DNA from: Polytrichum commune
Taxonomy: Eukaryota; Streptophyta; Polytrichopsida; Polytrichales; Polytrichaceae
Direction of reading: 5' to 3'
NCBI GenBank assembly: GCA_950295325.1
Contig: OX485804.1
Span: forward strand, 53,754,001-53,818,000
Length of the DNA stretch: 64,000 nucleotides
The position numbers were made by a program, and so were the translations under genes. The stretch's first letter is position 1. Each line of letters opens with the position of its first letter. The notes beneath the pieces were generated by a model. The model made no database searches. It was given only the letters and a program-made list of their open reading frames with translations, and was not told where the DNA came from. Shown in pieces: positions 1-12,803 of this stretch.

Positions 1-62
1 GCCGGAACCAAACCCCTCTTGCTCCCTTTCGCAGGCAGGGCAGGGCGGTAGGAGCTCTCACG

Positions 63-1330
63 ATGTCGAAGAAAAACAAGCTCAGCACGCGCGTCAAGCA
101 GCATACCTTCGATCTCAAGCGTCAGTTCCTACTGTCTACACTCTCATCATTTTAATCCAATTTCAGTTCAATTTAATTGTCTCTTCCCGCATTTCTGGAA
201 TTATGAAATTAAGGTTTCGGGGAGTGATGGGTTTGTGTTTGCGCTGTGTTAAAGTTGAAGCTGTCTGAGACAACCACAGGGTAGAGACGAGGCCCTTTAT
301 TCAGGAAGCGGATGAACCTGTGGAATCTTGTGGCAGAGATATGCCTTTGTTGTGTGAAATATGGGCTGACGTTGTCTTAGGGCATGGTGGAACAGGGGAG
401 AAAGAAGAGCAAGAGAAGAAGGCGAAGAAGGCTGCCAAGACGAAGAATAAAGCAGACACCATGATGGTATGTGCCGGCATAACAAAGTAGTATAACAATG
501 TGGTATGAAAGTGTCGTATTACATAAGTGGTGATCCCCTTAGGAATTTACCAGGTGAGAAGGAATCATGAATAAGAAATTCCTTGCTTTCAAGAAAAATT
601 AAGAGCAACTCTGAAGGTCTAAGCAGAAGAATAAAGCAGACACTATGATGGTATGTGCCGAACAAAGTGGTATTACAAAGTGGTGCAAGTGGTATAAAAA
701 TGTGGTAAAAGTGGTGTAACAAAGCTTGGAGTCTTGGAAACTGTGAGATGCAGTCATCCTTTTCTTCTTCCTCTTCTTGATCTCACACTCAAATGTTAGT
801 GATGCCCTTCAGAAGTTTACCAGATGAAAAGGAATGATGAACTAGAAACTCTTGCGTTCAAGAAAACTTAAGAGCACCTCTGAAGGTCCACTGTGTGCCA
901 AGTATCTGGAACTGGACTGGAGATTGGGCGAAAGTACATTGATGGGGCTCACTAATCTGTAGTTTCTGTATGGTTGAAAAATATTGATGCATAGCATGTA
1001 AGATTTATGGAGCCACTTCTAAGCTAGCATTAAAGAAATGATAATTGAGCCTAATTTGAATTCTCTTCACCAAGAATGGTGGGGTGAGTAGGCATACATT
1101 CAGCGACAAGCCAGGTCATTGGTTTAAGTTCTGTTATTCTAGGAGGCAATCAAGTCGAGGAAGCTAATTCCAGTAATTATTTGCAGGTCGACTCCGGAAA
1201 GCTATCAAAGCAGATTAAGAAGAAAACTTTTAAGGTAGGAAAGAAGAGGAAGTTTCAAGTGAAGACATCTGCAACCAAGAAAGCAAAGGCAAAGCAAGCA
1301 ATTGAGGCCATGGAAGTCGAGAAAGCTTAG
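63..1330 (+). CDS. Small lysine-rich protein, three exons, function unknown
   Basis: Exons 63-120, 285-466 and 1187-1330 join in frame to give 127 residues. Junctions are GTCAGT donor/TAG acceptor and GTATGT donor/TTGCAG acceptor. The protein begins MSKKNKLSTRVKQHTFDLK; a middle part contains RPFIQEADEPVES and a Lys/Glu/Ala stretch. The C-terminal third is strongly basic (KKKTFKVGKKRKFQVKT), like a bipartite nuclear or nucleolar signal. I do not recognise the family. Small lysine-rich proteins of this kind are often nucleolar, but that is inference. The first acceptor is uncertain: the better-looking CACAG a few bases upstream (exon from 280) meets an in-frame stop at once, so 284/285 was chosen. 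The 62 bases before the ATG are probably 5' UTR. The exon 2 donor region is duplicated downstream. Confidence 0.55.
444..890 (+). repeat. Partial tandem duplications around exon 2 donor
   Basis: About 33 bases spanning the end of exon 2 and its GTATGT donor (from 444) recur from 628, an offset of 184. A second pair, about 80 bases from 541 and from 811, is offset by about 270. The copies are diverged but clear. The duplication supplies a second intact GTATGT donor at 651. Confidence 0.75.
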
Positions 1331-1590
1331 TAACAGGTAAAATTCTGTTCAAGATGATGGAAGAGTGACAATCTGATCAATCTGATCACTCAAGGTTTTT
1401 AATGTGTCGAGCGATTTTCGACATAGACATTACACAACGAGCAGTCATTTTGAAGTTTCAAGGAGGCTATGTTCAGGAATCTTGGTGTAGGAATTAGATA
1501 CAGGACGGTCTTGACTGTTGAGGTTGTTTTCATTGACCTGAAAAATGGCTTGATATGCATTCTTATGATTCTTGCATGTTTGTATTTCAC

Positions 1591-1928
1591 TAAGGTAGAT
1601 GTGCCTAATTCAGTTGCTTATCTTAATCAGACACCTATATTTGAGTGGTATGCGTTTTGGTGTGGCTCCAAGAACAGATACCAAAAAGCCATGCGTTTAA
1701 AAGAGACTGGACTGCATGCTCAAAGTATGATAACCATTCTAGGCTCAATAGTCAACATAATTGGGGGGCCCTGTATGACCATTTAATGAGCATGAGAATC
1801 TTCACTTTGATAATGGGTAAGATATTGATATGAGCTCAGAAAATCATGTGGAAAGTGGCTACGGCCTCGACTTGGAGAAGTGGGCTATGTAGTTGGGAAA
1901 AGTAACCATTCAAGACCCATCTATCTTA
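1591..1928 (+). repeat. Dispersed repeat family A, copy 1
   Basis: Starts TAAGGTAGATGTGCC and ends GACCCATCTATCTTA, which are imperfect inverted repeats of one another. The interior matches segments near 11.7, 14.8, 50.0, 50.7, 51.7, 54.0, 63.5 and 63.9 kb. Open frames inside it are not conserved between copies, so it is treated as a non-autonomous inverted-repeat (MITE-like) element of unknown superfamily. Confidence 0.7.
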
Positions 1929-3780
1929 AAGCGAGTGGTCTTACTTTCTCTTAATTTATCTGTGATGTGATTTCTATGCAGGTTGAGTAAAAGCTGGAGC
2001 CTATTAATCTTGCTTTCACATATCTGTGATCAGGAGGACAGAGTCTGAGAGACACAGCGCATGCACATCCACATTCATAAAGGCTCTGCATTCATTGTGA
2101 TTGCTAACAATCAGGCCACGTCTTAATGGACAGCAGGGAGAATATCCTTGTGCTGAACTTGTTGAGTACCAGTCAGTGTGGGTTACATGTGGTCTTGGCC
2201 GCAATGTATGCAATTTTTCTATTAGCTCTTCTACCAGTTTGTCAATTCTCGGAGGGACATCAGATGGGATTATTTATTTGAAGAGTTTGTCTCTTAATGT
2301 TTCTCAGGGTGAGCGTTCAGTCTATCACATTCTTAACTTCATTTCACTATCAATGAATATCTGTCTAATCTTATGAAGTTGAAGTGATATCTGCTGGATC
2401 ATTTTATAGTGCAACGTCAAATATATTGCAAGATGTCCATCTTGTATATCACTGCACTAGTTAAAATGTGAATCACACAATCATGAGGTCACTGAGTAAA
2501 CAGAGTCAATCCATTTACCTATTAATGCATTAGGCCTGTAGAAACTCTAATATGACCATTTTCCATATTGCTTGTACACATTGTTTTAATGCATGACATC
2601 CAAGTTAGGTGTATTCCTCAGTAATGCATCTTGTCATTCTAAGATGCCTCATACATTGTCACCTTGTTGAAGTCACAGAGATGCAAAACTTCATTACAGT
2701 ACTTTTGGAGGAATTGGATGAAAGACATGTGAATTGCCATGCACTATATAGAGTTCCTGACATCTATGATGATATCATGTGAGATGAGATAGAATTATCA
2801 CTCCAGCAATAGATATACTCGTAAAGTGTCTGTCAGAACTGAAAATTCATTGATTAAAATGAGAAGGGGCAATACCTTGCTATATAGGTGGTATCGTTCT
2901 CTTACTTGAATGCGGGGCTGATCCATATATAGGTAGAGGTACCTACTTAGTCTCTTCAGAGTATTTCCCTATCCTAAACATGTTGCACACTGCAGCTCTG
3001 ATGATATCTACATCAAGATGGCAAACAATTAATGGCGAATTTGGCAATTGAATGGAATTTTCTGTTGATGAATTTGCAAGTACTTACCCCCTTGAATTAC
3101 ACTACAAATTGGTTATCTCTGCAAGAGCTTCATCTCATTGCACGGATAATTAGGAACTTGATGTTTATCGGCTAACCTTGTTGGTTATTGAGTTCTCAAA
3201 TGTAATATCAGATAGTCTGTTCCGTCCATTTCGATCATCAACAGTAGGCAGACTGGAACTCAATTGTTAAACCTTTTGTAGCTTCGAGACTCTGTTTCAC
3301 TGCGTTGAGTGTCAGAATTGCGTATTGGCAGGCCAGAAGTATGTCGGATGTCCATCCATTCCTTCTTAAATGTTTTTATTAGCACAGCATGCCATTGCCA
3401 GCCTGAGAACCGTAGCATGCAGGATGAAGCCTGTAGAACTTTTCTCTGTATTCTTTTAAAGAATATAGACATTTCACCTGGTTATTGAGATAGAATGGAT
3501 CCATTCTACATATCTCAATATCCATGGTGATGATGAACAGATAGATCTGCCACTTGGCAGCCGACTTCCAGATTAACTTGGTAATGCAAGAGTCTCACAA
3601 TTTTGAGTAAAAAGTAAGTTGTTTAGTGTAAGAATGCTTATAGGTTCCTTGGACGTAGTCTGGCTGGCACCAAGAAAAGTTTACAAAACATGTGGGTATG
3701 TTTTATGTAATTTAGAGACATGTGGATTTTGTTCCATTTGGTGTCATTAGTTTGGGAGTTCCATACACACTTAGAAGTTA
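1929..3780. other. Gene-free interval
   Basis: AT-rich DNA between the first gene and the Stowaway element. Short open frames, such as 2101-2376, have no recognisable domain and no splice context. I see no convincing gene, RNA or terminal-repeat element here. Confidence 0.5.
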
Positions 3781-4065
3781 CTACCTCCGTCCCAAAATGA
3801 TTGTCCGTGTTTCTAACTTTGGTGAGATGAAGGCATGCTGACCATTGACCAAGTAGTTGTAAATATGACTCTTAAAATAGAAAACAACAATCACTCCGAA
3901 ACGCATCCTCAAGTTGTGGTGTCGAAAGACTTCTTGATATAGAAAGTTTGGCATGAAAATATTTGACTTTGAGCCTCAAATTTCTAGCCGGGTAGATAAA
4001 CCGGACAATCATTTTGGGAAGAAAAAAAACGAGGAAGTAGGACAATCACTTTGGGACGGAGGGAG
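3781..4065. mobile_element. Stowaway-type MITE (Tc1/mariner)
   Basis: A 285-bp element bounded by inverted repeats: left CTACCTCCGTCCCAAAATGA, right the complement of CTCCCTCCGTCCCAAAGTGA. The CTCCCTCCGTCCC start is the hallmark of plant Stowaway elements. It is flanked by TA on both sides (3779-3780 and 4066-4067), the expected target duplication. No coding capacity; mobilised in trans by mariner transposases. Confidence 0.93.
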
Positions 4066-4067
4066 TA

Positions 4068-7000
4068 AAATAGTAGCAGCCAATGAGAGCAAGAGGCAAT
4101 GACTTAGGATATGGAAGCTTGGGATTCAGACTAGAAGAATTGGGGATGCCATTCTAATGCTTTTGATAATCGATGTCATCGATGTGATTCATCAATTTTG
4201 TATTTCTTCTGTTAACTATTATGTGACTAAGAATAATTTGTTGACAATTTATGATTACTCTAAGTACATGTTTTTGTAGTCATAGTAAGTATGGTATTGG
4301 ACCACAATAAAATTGTACGGGCCACTCACACAACACCACATGTCTCCACGTGTTAGTAAGTGGAATTGACATTTTCTTTAGTACCTTGATATTATTATTA
4401 CAAGTGAACACATCTATCCATTATTTAAGAGGTCACATTAATGAACCTATTTAGTGTAGTCATCTTTCTGATGATGGGATAACTCTAAAAATAAATTAAA
4501 GCTTCCAACATTTGTGGGATCTAATTGTTGAGGATGGTCCACTATTGGAAGTCGATATTTCCCAACGGAAAGCCTTGTCACCTCCTCCCCCGCACCATGA
4601 TGTGATCAAGTGAGTTGCCATTCAAGAGCCCAAAACTTGATGAGTTTGCATGTAAAGAGGCATAGCAACAAGTCACTTCGGAGCCTTGGAGTTTGCCTCA
4701 AGAATTTCATCAATCGTCGTTGCTTTAATTCGTTGGAGCTTCAAAAGAATCCCACATAGCACCTCCAAAATATTCGCAATTGCACTAAGAGTGGCATTCA
4801 ACTAAAAATCTTCAAACAATGAATCTTGACATATGAGTTTGATTGAGATGCATCTTGTGAAGATTTTCTTGCCTTCTAATCCCTTACATGTCGAGAGATT
4901 ATCGTAGGGTGAAAAGGCATGACCTTTCATTACGGTAATCAATTTTTTTAATCGAATCTAAAATCCTGATCTAATTGTCATGCAATTCCCCATGTGTTGT
5001 ACTGAACATTGGAGACTTAATCTTGATTTGATTATTGTTTTCTTGAGCATAATGCATACCCAGTTTCCACATTTTATTTATTGAATTGAATTACCGTCAT
5101 AAAGAGAAAGAATGCCATAGGGTTATGATAACCTTCTTTGGTCATATCTTTCCAGAAGGCTTTTCTCACAATCACAGACCTGTGACTGTTGCAAAATCAA
5201 AACACAAGTTGCAGTCAACCATTTAGCTGCCACAAAGGAATCACAATTTTTAAAGCATTGAACAACAATGCCGCCAGCGGGGAGCGAAAAGAAAACATTC
5301 TCTGTACAATTCATTGAACCCCACAATTGGCATTTTTGATTCACGAGTTTTCCAAATAACTTATGCGAGTGTGTTCAAGAATTCCTTAACTGATACTAGG
5401 AATTGGTATAAAGGTTGTCATTTCAAAGGAAGATGCAATTTGAGGAACAACCTAGTTATCTTGCAATACAATGAAAATTAGTTGGAAGTGATTAACTTCA
5501 AAACTTCATTGATGACTTAGAACTACATTAATATGGCGTGGGCCTCGTTACAAGTCATTGTACCCATCCCAAATGGCCAAGTTGAAGATCTAAAGCTGAG
5601 ACACAAAGACTTGCACCTCTTCTCTCTTGAATCAATTATTCCTATATCTAAGTCATGTGGGTCCATAAATGCTTGCGGTTTTTGCACAAATCATTCCAAT
5701 TAGGTTCAAAAATCATGAGATTCAACCTTGAATATGAGCGGGCTACAAGCATATCACTTTTAAAACCTTCTACCATGTTGGATTCTCATATCAAAGGGGG
5801 GAAACTAGCCCCTCACATGACATGTTCAATAATAACCTAATATTGCATAAATCGGGCAAGCTTCGGAATGTGAATCCAAGATTCTTATGTAGTTGCTAAC
5901 ATGGCCCACAAAACATGACCCCTTTTGTTGAAGAATGTCATGAGGCATGGCTAGGCTGTAATTTTTTTATTTTTAAAGTTAGAGATGCAATTGAATATTT
6001 TGCTATGTATATGTGTAACACCTTCACTTGATTAACAAATTGTGCATCCTCCATGGTGTAGAGTCGCACCAAGAATTGTGTGTGTAGGCTTTGCACATGT
6101 GGGACGCACAATTGCCCTAAGTGGCCGGTTTGGCCAAAGAACGATGCCTTCCAAAAAGTGCTCCCATTCAATGAGGGTTACAAGACGGGGATCTCCGAGT
6201 TCATGGAGGAGTACACTCCAAAGCCCATATATCCACCTCCCGTTGACCCGCCCAAGCATTTCCGGTGATTTTTCAAAACTAAAACCTTATCCCTCGATAC
6301 CAACATGTTCACGTGTGATTTTCATTCTCATTGGGAGCATCGATAGGGTTTTTAACTATGATTTAAGTATATTTGGATGTATGCATGAATGTGGGACAAT
6401 TCCAACAGCCAATATGACGTTCACCAGATCGCAAAACTACACAAATTTGGTGGTTGGTGAACATGGAATACAAACATTCGAAGTTGTGGTTGTTGTGTGT
6501 TGTTGCTTTATAGTTGTCGTTTGATGTTTCTGTCCCCGCAACCACACATCCTTTATTAATTTTTGACAATTGGTTTGCCAAATATAGTTAGATGTCAGTG
6601 TTTTGCTTTCGGTACAGAAAAATGTGCGTCTAAATGATTGGATCCAACATGACCAAAATTACAATAAGTCATTTGCATTGGCTTGCGAGGGTCATGGTTT
6701 TATCAAAGTGGTCATAGCTTGTGCTTTGCAAGCCAATCTATATGCATTTTAGGGTACCTAGTATTACAAGGTATATCAAAAAAACAAAAGAAAAAGTAAT
6801 TACGCCTCAACACATCGGCTACATCACTAAGCTATGGTATCTAAAATTGTTTTGTGCAGGCACGCTCATGACAAAGAAACCACTTACATTCACCACTATA
6901 CCCCGAAACGGGCATCCATGCCATCAACAATAGGAGCATGGCCAACTAAATCCACATTCAATGGGGTGTCGATCTACATGTCTGATTACAAAGAGGCGCC

Positions 7001-8559
7001 ATTGTGTCCAATATGTCCGGTTCCTCGTCGTTGCTCAAAAGAAACTTCACTAGACTCTCAAGGTCATCTCATCTACAAGTAGCACATAGATAAATATAAG
7101 CATCGGCTCCCAAAGTTGAAAAGCATGATTGAGGGGCTTCTTTGCCTCCTAGTCGTTGTAGCATCATTTATAACCTTGTCCAACTAGAATTTTGAAATTT
7201 ACAAGTAAACTCTTGTGTTGTGACATCTTGTCATCCTTGTGGTAGTTTCAAATCTATGACACCAAAGAATCAAGCCGACATAACCTTATTCAAACCCCAC
7301 ATATTTGCACATTCAAATGAAAAATGTAAACGTCCAAATGAGAACCGTTTGAGTAAATTTACAAGCAACACGTGAAGGAATTTGCAAGATATTTATCTTG
7401 GTTAAAGAAGTTGTAACCTCAACACTGATGTTCCTCAATTGAACTCGCTAACATGTAGTATTTACTATATTATAGAAGTAACCATCATAGGCATACACTA
7501 ATCTAGTTTGGTTGCTTCTTGATTGAAACACCTCCTATAAAAAGTTTATGTAATCCAACCTAATTCACACCTAATCAATACTACTCAGAATTTGATTTGC
7601 TATTGTGGTATTTATAAGTAATTTCTAAGTATTGTGTGATTTATAAGTAACTATCACACTTCTCCAAAGATATGAAACATGCAATTAATATGAGATGGTT
7701 AGCAAATCCAATTATAGTTCTACCTTTTTAAATTGACATGATTTGCAAACAAGACAACCGTTGTATCAAGGTGGTGTCACATATTCAATAATATGACAAA
7801 TTGGAGTTCTCTGTTATGATAACGAGGTGCTTCATGAAAACACACAATAAAGTTTTGCCACATATACAAAATAACTACTCTTTCAAATGTCTTTACAAAT
7901 CTCTCTCATGAAATCTATGTGGACTTGAAGAAGGAATCAATAATCCACTCATGTTGCCACTTCAAATTAGCAATAGATATCTTATTGAGCTTCTCCGATA
8001 TGGCCTGCAATTTCATTATGTCTGTATGAGTAAACTCTAAATGGGTTGTCCATAAAAAATGTAGCTAATAGTTGAGTATGATGTTGAGCATCTACCAATT
8101 TCACAATAGGTGGAGGTCTCTCATCAACGTCTAAAGAGTCTAAGGGCTTTGCATTAAGGTCAAAAATAGGTGGCTCTATTGTCTATCCCAAGGCCATATC
8201 AACCAACTCTAACATACATTGCACAACTTCAATTGATGTCTTCATCTTCCATTATCAAATATCTTCAAATGACATGTCATCTTGTCCGAGCTACAGTTTT
8301 GATATGAGAAGTGCCAAATCTTCAAAAGAGACAAAAGCTAACAAATTTCTTGATTGGGTTTTGAGTTAGAAAACCCAATTTCCTTAGTACACATGTCTTA
8401 ATATCATATTACATTATGTTATTCACATTTCATGTGTGAAAGTTGCATGATTTTGATAATAACTATGTACTTATACATGTGTGGGACCCACTTGGTTAAA
8501 CAAAAGTTTGGTTTGCAAAATTTATGTCATTATATTGAGATTGTCGTATTATCAAGGGT
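4068..8559. other. Gene-free AT-rich interval
   Basis: About 4.5 kb without a recognisable gene. Open frames such as 6042-6524 lack known domains, and their overlapping frames on both strands look like chance. No terminal repeats with target duplications were found. It may hold decayed transposon sequence that cannot be assigned by eye. Confidence 0.45.
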
Positions 8560-10011
8560 CATATTAAAGAGGTAGGACTGTAGAGGCAATAGCCACTTTT
8601 CAGAGCTCATAACAATCTCTTAGGGCCGCTTTATATTAGGGGCCATTTGGCGGCCGGGCCATTTGGAGACGAGCCCACTTGGACTTGAAGTGGCCCTTAC
8701 TTTACTCTAACTTTAGCTCTACTTTACAAAGTGGCCCGTTGAGTGGCCCTTGCAATATAAAGTCCATAGGGCCACTTGTAGGGTCCAAATTGGAAATTCC
8801 GCTTTAAAGTGGGCCTTCCAAATGGTCCTATGGACTTTATATTGTAAGGCCGAATCCACGGCCCACTTGGGCTTAAATGAATTATGCCCTTGCTTGAACT
8901 AAATAGCTTAAATGACTTTATATTGGAAAGCATAATCCAAGGCCCAATTCCTTACTATGCTATTTACACATTGCCATATGTTTAAAACAAATAAAAAATC
9001 ACCAAGATAATGTCACGGGTTGATCACTTAGTGCATTCCTTAAACGATTGCGGCATAATGTAGAGAGGATTAAAATCATTTGAAATAAAAAATATAAAGG
9101 AATTCCAAATAATGACGGGGCATTTAAATGTAGACAATCCGATTATAATTTAGGGTGTTAGATGGACATAAAACGTGGGCCATTATTTTTTTGTAAAATT
9201 AATATAGGGGCTGAAGATAAGGATCCTAGAAGGTATGTTTTGTATGGTATGTAAATGGGTTTAGGACTCACGGGGATGGATGTGTCCAAAATTCCTTATA
9301 ATGAATATAGAGTACAACAAATTGCAGTGGCTTCGACAATATAAGTAATGGAAGGGTGGAAAAAAATTGGCCATTTTTGAAATTTAAGTAATTATAGGAA
9401 GGCTTTACGTCAGCCCTAAAAGGTAAATAACCCCAAAACAAAAAAAACCCCAGCCACACGTGGTGCACAAAAATGCCTTAGAATGATCTTCCCGTGAATA
9501 ATGTGTCGGTTACATACACAAAGAATAAAACTCATGATTTTTTGCGTGCGCACAAGTTTCATACTAAGATGTTTAGGGTATAAAATTCGTGTAAATTTTT
9601 CTCTCTAGATTTAAAAATCTTTTTTAAAATAGTAAAATAGCCAAAAAAAAACATAAGTGAAATGTGTAGACAGTTTGAAAAAGTGCTTATTTATTTCCCA
9701 TGAATTATACAACAAATCAAAAAACTTTATTGTTGAGGGAATAAAAATGTACACATGAAATGCATAGGAAAAAACTACTCTGAGTCCTCTTTTGAGGTAG
9801 GCAATGTAACATCCCCGTGCTTTTGCACCATAGCATCATAAAATATTTGAGCCATAGACTCGTGAAATTTGGTTGTTTCAAGTAACATCCTCTTTATTTT
9901 CTCTTCTTTCTGTTTCTTGGTTCTTGATGAATCTTCCAATTCATCGCCACTCGAACCATAATCGCTCCCATCCTCGACAATTTGTTGAATAGAAACTTTC
10001 GGTTTCTGTAA

Positions 10012-11208
10012 TTACTGCATTTTCTTGATTGATGTCTCAGCAACATAAAACATATCATTGTTGTGCAATTTTCCAAAAACCCCAACTCGTGTCTTCTCCA
10101 TTTCTTCTTCTGCTTGTTTGGCCCATCGCATGTCAAAGCCATCAGTGTGAATGAGGCAAAGATTATGCAAACATATGCAAGCTGTAACTACATCCGGTAC
10201 ATTATGTAATGGAATATCAATGCGTTTTAATAGAATTCGCCATCTTCCTTTCAATATTCCAAATACTCGCTCTACCGCCATCCTGGTACTCGATTGTATG
10301 AAATTCCAATATTGTTTCTCTCTAGAGAGCCCACTCTTTGAACCTTTAAATGAAAGAATAAAACAAGGCCTCATAGGATACGTTGCATCACCTATAAGTT
10401 TGTATGGCTTGAACTTTCCGTGTAAGAATTTTTTTCCTATTTCAGTTCTTTGGAACACTGACCAATCGTGATTACTTCGTGCCCAACCAAAGTCAAAGTC
10501 CCAAAACAAACATTTTGAGTGCACGACACCTTGCAACAAAGCCGAGTAGAAACCTTTTCGACAATAATAGGATGCAGGATCTATCTTGGGCGCAATAATT
10601 GGTACATGACTACCATCTACAACACCAATGATGTAAGGTATGCCTCTTACTTTTTCAAATTCGGATGTTATGATTTGAATCCGTTCCTTAGTAAGTTTTG
10701 GAAATACTAAAGGTTTAACAAGAACCTTAATTGCTTCACAACACTCCCTAACAATTATAGAGGTAGTTGACTCTGCTAAACCATATATTTCTCCACACAT
10801 CCTCAAGGTATTTCCCGTCGACAATCGTGATAAAGTAACAACAACTTGCATTTCTATGTCTATGCCTAACTCCATGCGAGTTCCACCTCTCTGTAGCATC
10901 GGACGCAACACCTCACACAAATACACAAACGTATCATAACTCAACCTTAACCTCTCTTTTATCATTTGTTGAGAAAAAGAAGATGCTTGACCGCTATGAA
11001 AGTGGCGTTGCACAAAACCTTTTACCCTCCCATAACGCCACAAACTCCGAGATCTTGGACGTGCATTCGCCTCGACGATCAAAAACAACATAATCATCAT
11101 ACTATGATTTATGCTTGTTAGGGCCACACAATGAAATGACAACAATATGTATTTCAACACCAAAACATACACAAGCGACACCAACCCTCTCTCACGCCTT
11201 GTAGCCAT
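10012..11208 (-). CDS. PIF/Harbinger transposase (DDE_Tnp_4 type)
   Basis: Single-exon gene. The chosen start, MATRRERG, gives 398 residues; an in-frame ATG 17 codons upstream (11259) would give 415. Using the 415 numbering, the catalytic triad is D215 in GVVDGSHVPI, D291 in LIGDATYPMRPC and E330 in STRMAVERVFGILKGRWRI. These are the signature blocks of plant PIF/Harbinger transposases. The N-terminal half contains the expected helical region (SYDTFVYLCEVLRPML; STGNTLRMCGEIYGLAEST). The frame has no interruption. The protein cuts and pastes DNA in the nucleus and in this superfamily needs the Myb-like partner encoded 1.8 kb upstream on the same strand. Confidence 0.92.
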   Translation of the reverse strand: MATRRERGLVSLVYVLVLKYILLSFHCVALTSINHSMMIMLFLIVEANARPRSRSLWRYGRVKGFVQRHFHSGQASSFSQQMIKERLRLSYDTFVYLCEVLRPMLQRGGTRMELGIDIEMQVVVTLSRLSTGNTLRMCGEIYGLAESTTSIIVRECCEAIKVLVKPLVFPKLTKERIQIITSEFEKVRGIPYIIGVVDGSHVPIIAPKIDPASYYCRKGFYSALLQGVVHSKCLFWDFDFGWARSNHDWSVFQRTEIGKKFLHGKFKPYKLIGDATYPMRPCFILSFKGSKSGLSREKQYWNFIQSSTRMAVERVFGILKGRWRILLKRIDIPLHNVPDVVTACICLHNLCLIHTDGFDMRWAKQAEEEMEKTRVGVFGKLHNNDMFYVAETSIKKMQ

Positions 11209-11400
11209 TGTGCTATCACAAATGTAACAAAGATACAATATTGAATAACAAAATATCAAACATAGAATATATCAATATTGATGCAAACAAATACATGCTT
11301 TATTACGAACTATGTATTAACTTATAGTATACTATTGGTTTTTCCATCTAAGATTTAACATCAGTTATCATCTACTACTTTCTACTAATTATCAAGTACT

Positions 11401-11635
11401 TCTACACTAGAGTTCACTAAGACCTTTTTCTATTTTTAAGTTAACTTTGGCCTATCCATGCAAATTTGTAAATACCTATGTACTCAAATGAGGCCGTAGT
11501 CTTTTATATTACTATCTGTGTAGTACCTCTACACTAGAGTGCCACTAAGACCTTATTCTATTTTTAAGTTAACTTTTGCCTATCCATGTAAATTTGTAAA
11601 TACCTATGTACTCAAATGAGGACGTAGCATTTCAA
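11401..11635. repeat. Tandem duplication of about 127 bp in Harbinger-1
   Basis: A unit beginning TCTACACTAGAG at 11401 recurs at 11528 and ends in both cases near TACTCAAATGAGG. The copies are closely similar. They lie just upstream of the transposase start, where promoter sequence would be expected. Confidence 0.8.
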
Positions 11636-11935
11636 TAATTGAACCTAGAATGGTGTAATATATTTTGAGCACATACTCCAATCTCATTGTAACACACCAT
11701 TTTAACCTGTGTTCAGTGTAAAGATTCTCGTGCTCATTAAAAGGTCATATAGGTTCCCTCCAAATATGTTGACTATTGAGCCTAGAACGGTTATCAAATT
11801 TTGAGCACGCAATCCATTCTCTTTTAAGCACATGATGCCTTTTTGGTAAATGTTCTTGAAGCCTCACCAAACCACATACCACTCAAATACAGGTGTCCTA
11901 ATAAGAAAAGTAACTGGATAAGGGTTGCCTACCTT
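11636..11935 (-). repeat. Family A sequence carried inside Harbinger-1
   Basis: Contains the family A blocks in reverse orientation: GTGCTCATTAAAAGGTCAT, TTGACTATTGAGCCTAGAAC, ACCACTCAAATACAGGTGTC, and a terminal block ending in CCTACCTTAGC. A shorter overlapping piece precedes it from 11636. It may have come along with the adjacent captured lipase segment, because family A copies are common in introns here. Confidence 0.65.
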
Positions 11936-12470
11936 AGCTGTTTTCTCTGTGGCAAGCCAAAATTGAATGAAGTGTTGACCACACAAAATGAAATTTTTAA
12001 GATTGGGTAGCGTATGATGTATTTCCAGAGGATACACATTTAAATCACTATAAAGAAGTATCATATGGTTTTCCTTGTTTCTTATTCTTCTGGATATGCA
12101 CCAGTCTTTACTGAGTGATAACCAATCATGAGATTATACTGTTATCTTGGCATTTCATTTTCTTATTGTAGTGAATTAAAATCACCTTAAGAGCTTGCAT
12201 TTGGTTACATGGTTACATTACTTAGTCTTCTTGTTGGTATTTGACTGCTTGTTAAAAAAATCTATATGAGAAAACAGGCAGGAATAATTTCATCCTATTT
12301 GGGCATGTCAAATTCGTCTTGAATATTCTGACATGTAGGATGAGATTGGGAAGAGTATTCTTTCCTGGGCTGATAATTCTGTTTTGTTGGTTTAGTTTGG
12401 TCTTTGTTTCCTGTTGTTGTTGTTGTTGTTGTTGTTGTTTTACAACTGCTCTACATTCATGTCTGTGCAG

Positions 12471-12803
12471 ACACGCACACTCGGGGATGCTTGCATCAGC
12501 AAAGTGGCTTCTTGGAATTGAAGGACCTAGATTGACGAAGCTTCTTGAAGTAAATCGGGTGGGTGACATTGCAGGTCTACCTTGTGTTGTTGATCTGTAT
12601 GACTTTTCAGGTTGCATAAACTTTTGTCTTGCAGGATTAGAAAAGGAAGAAATAGAAACTTTCACATGCACAATAGATGTATTCAATATCAAATTTGGCC
12701 ATGAATGCTAACTAACAATGAAATGGTGCTAACAGGATTACAACCTCGTGCTAACAGGGCACTCTCTCGGAGCTGCCACAGCTGCTCTGTTAAAGATGCT
12801 GAT
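12471..12803 (+). pseudogene. Captured class 3 lipase gene fragment
   Basis: Two exon-like blocks with splice signals lie inside Harbinger-1, antisense to its genes. Block 1, 12471-12549, follows GTGCAG and encodes HSGMLASAKWLLGIEG and RLTKLLE. Block 2, from 12736, follows AACAG and encodes DYNLVLTGHSLGAATAALLK. They join in phase to give LLE-DYNLVLTGHSLG, the classic nucleophile elbow (GHSLG) of plant sn-1 specific diacylglycerol lipase-like (Lipase_3) proteins. The rest of the enzyme, including the Asp and His of the triad, is absent, so this is a fragment. A (TTG)n tract at about 12413-12440 sits in the preceding intron-like sequence. Confidence 0.8.

Noticed and set aside
1469-1786. Plus-strand frame of 105 residues
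   Set aside because: Most of it is family A repeat; other copies do not keep the frame.
6042-6524. Plus-strand frame of 160 residues
   Set aside because: No domain, skewed composition at the end (VVVVCCCF), overlapped by frames on both strands; probably chance.
12319-12711. Plus-strand open frame of 130 residues including a Cys run
   Set aside because: The frame runs through (TTG)n and intron-like sequence; only the short lipase exon block at 12471-12549 is meaningful.
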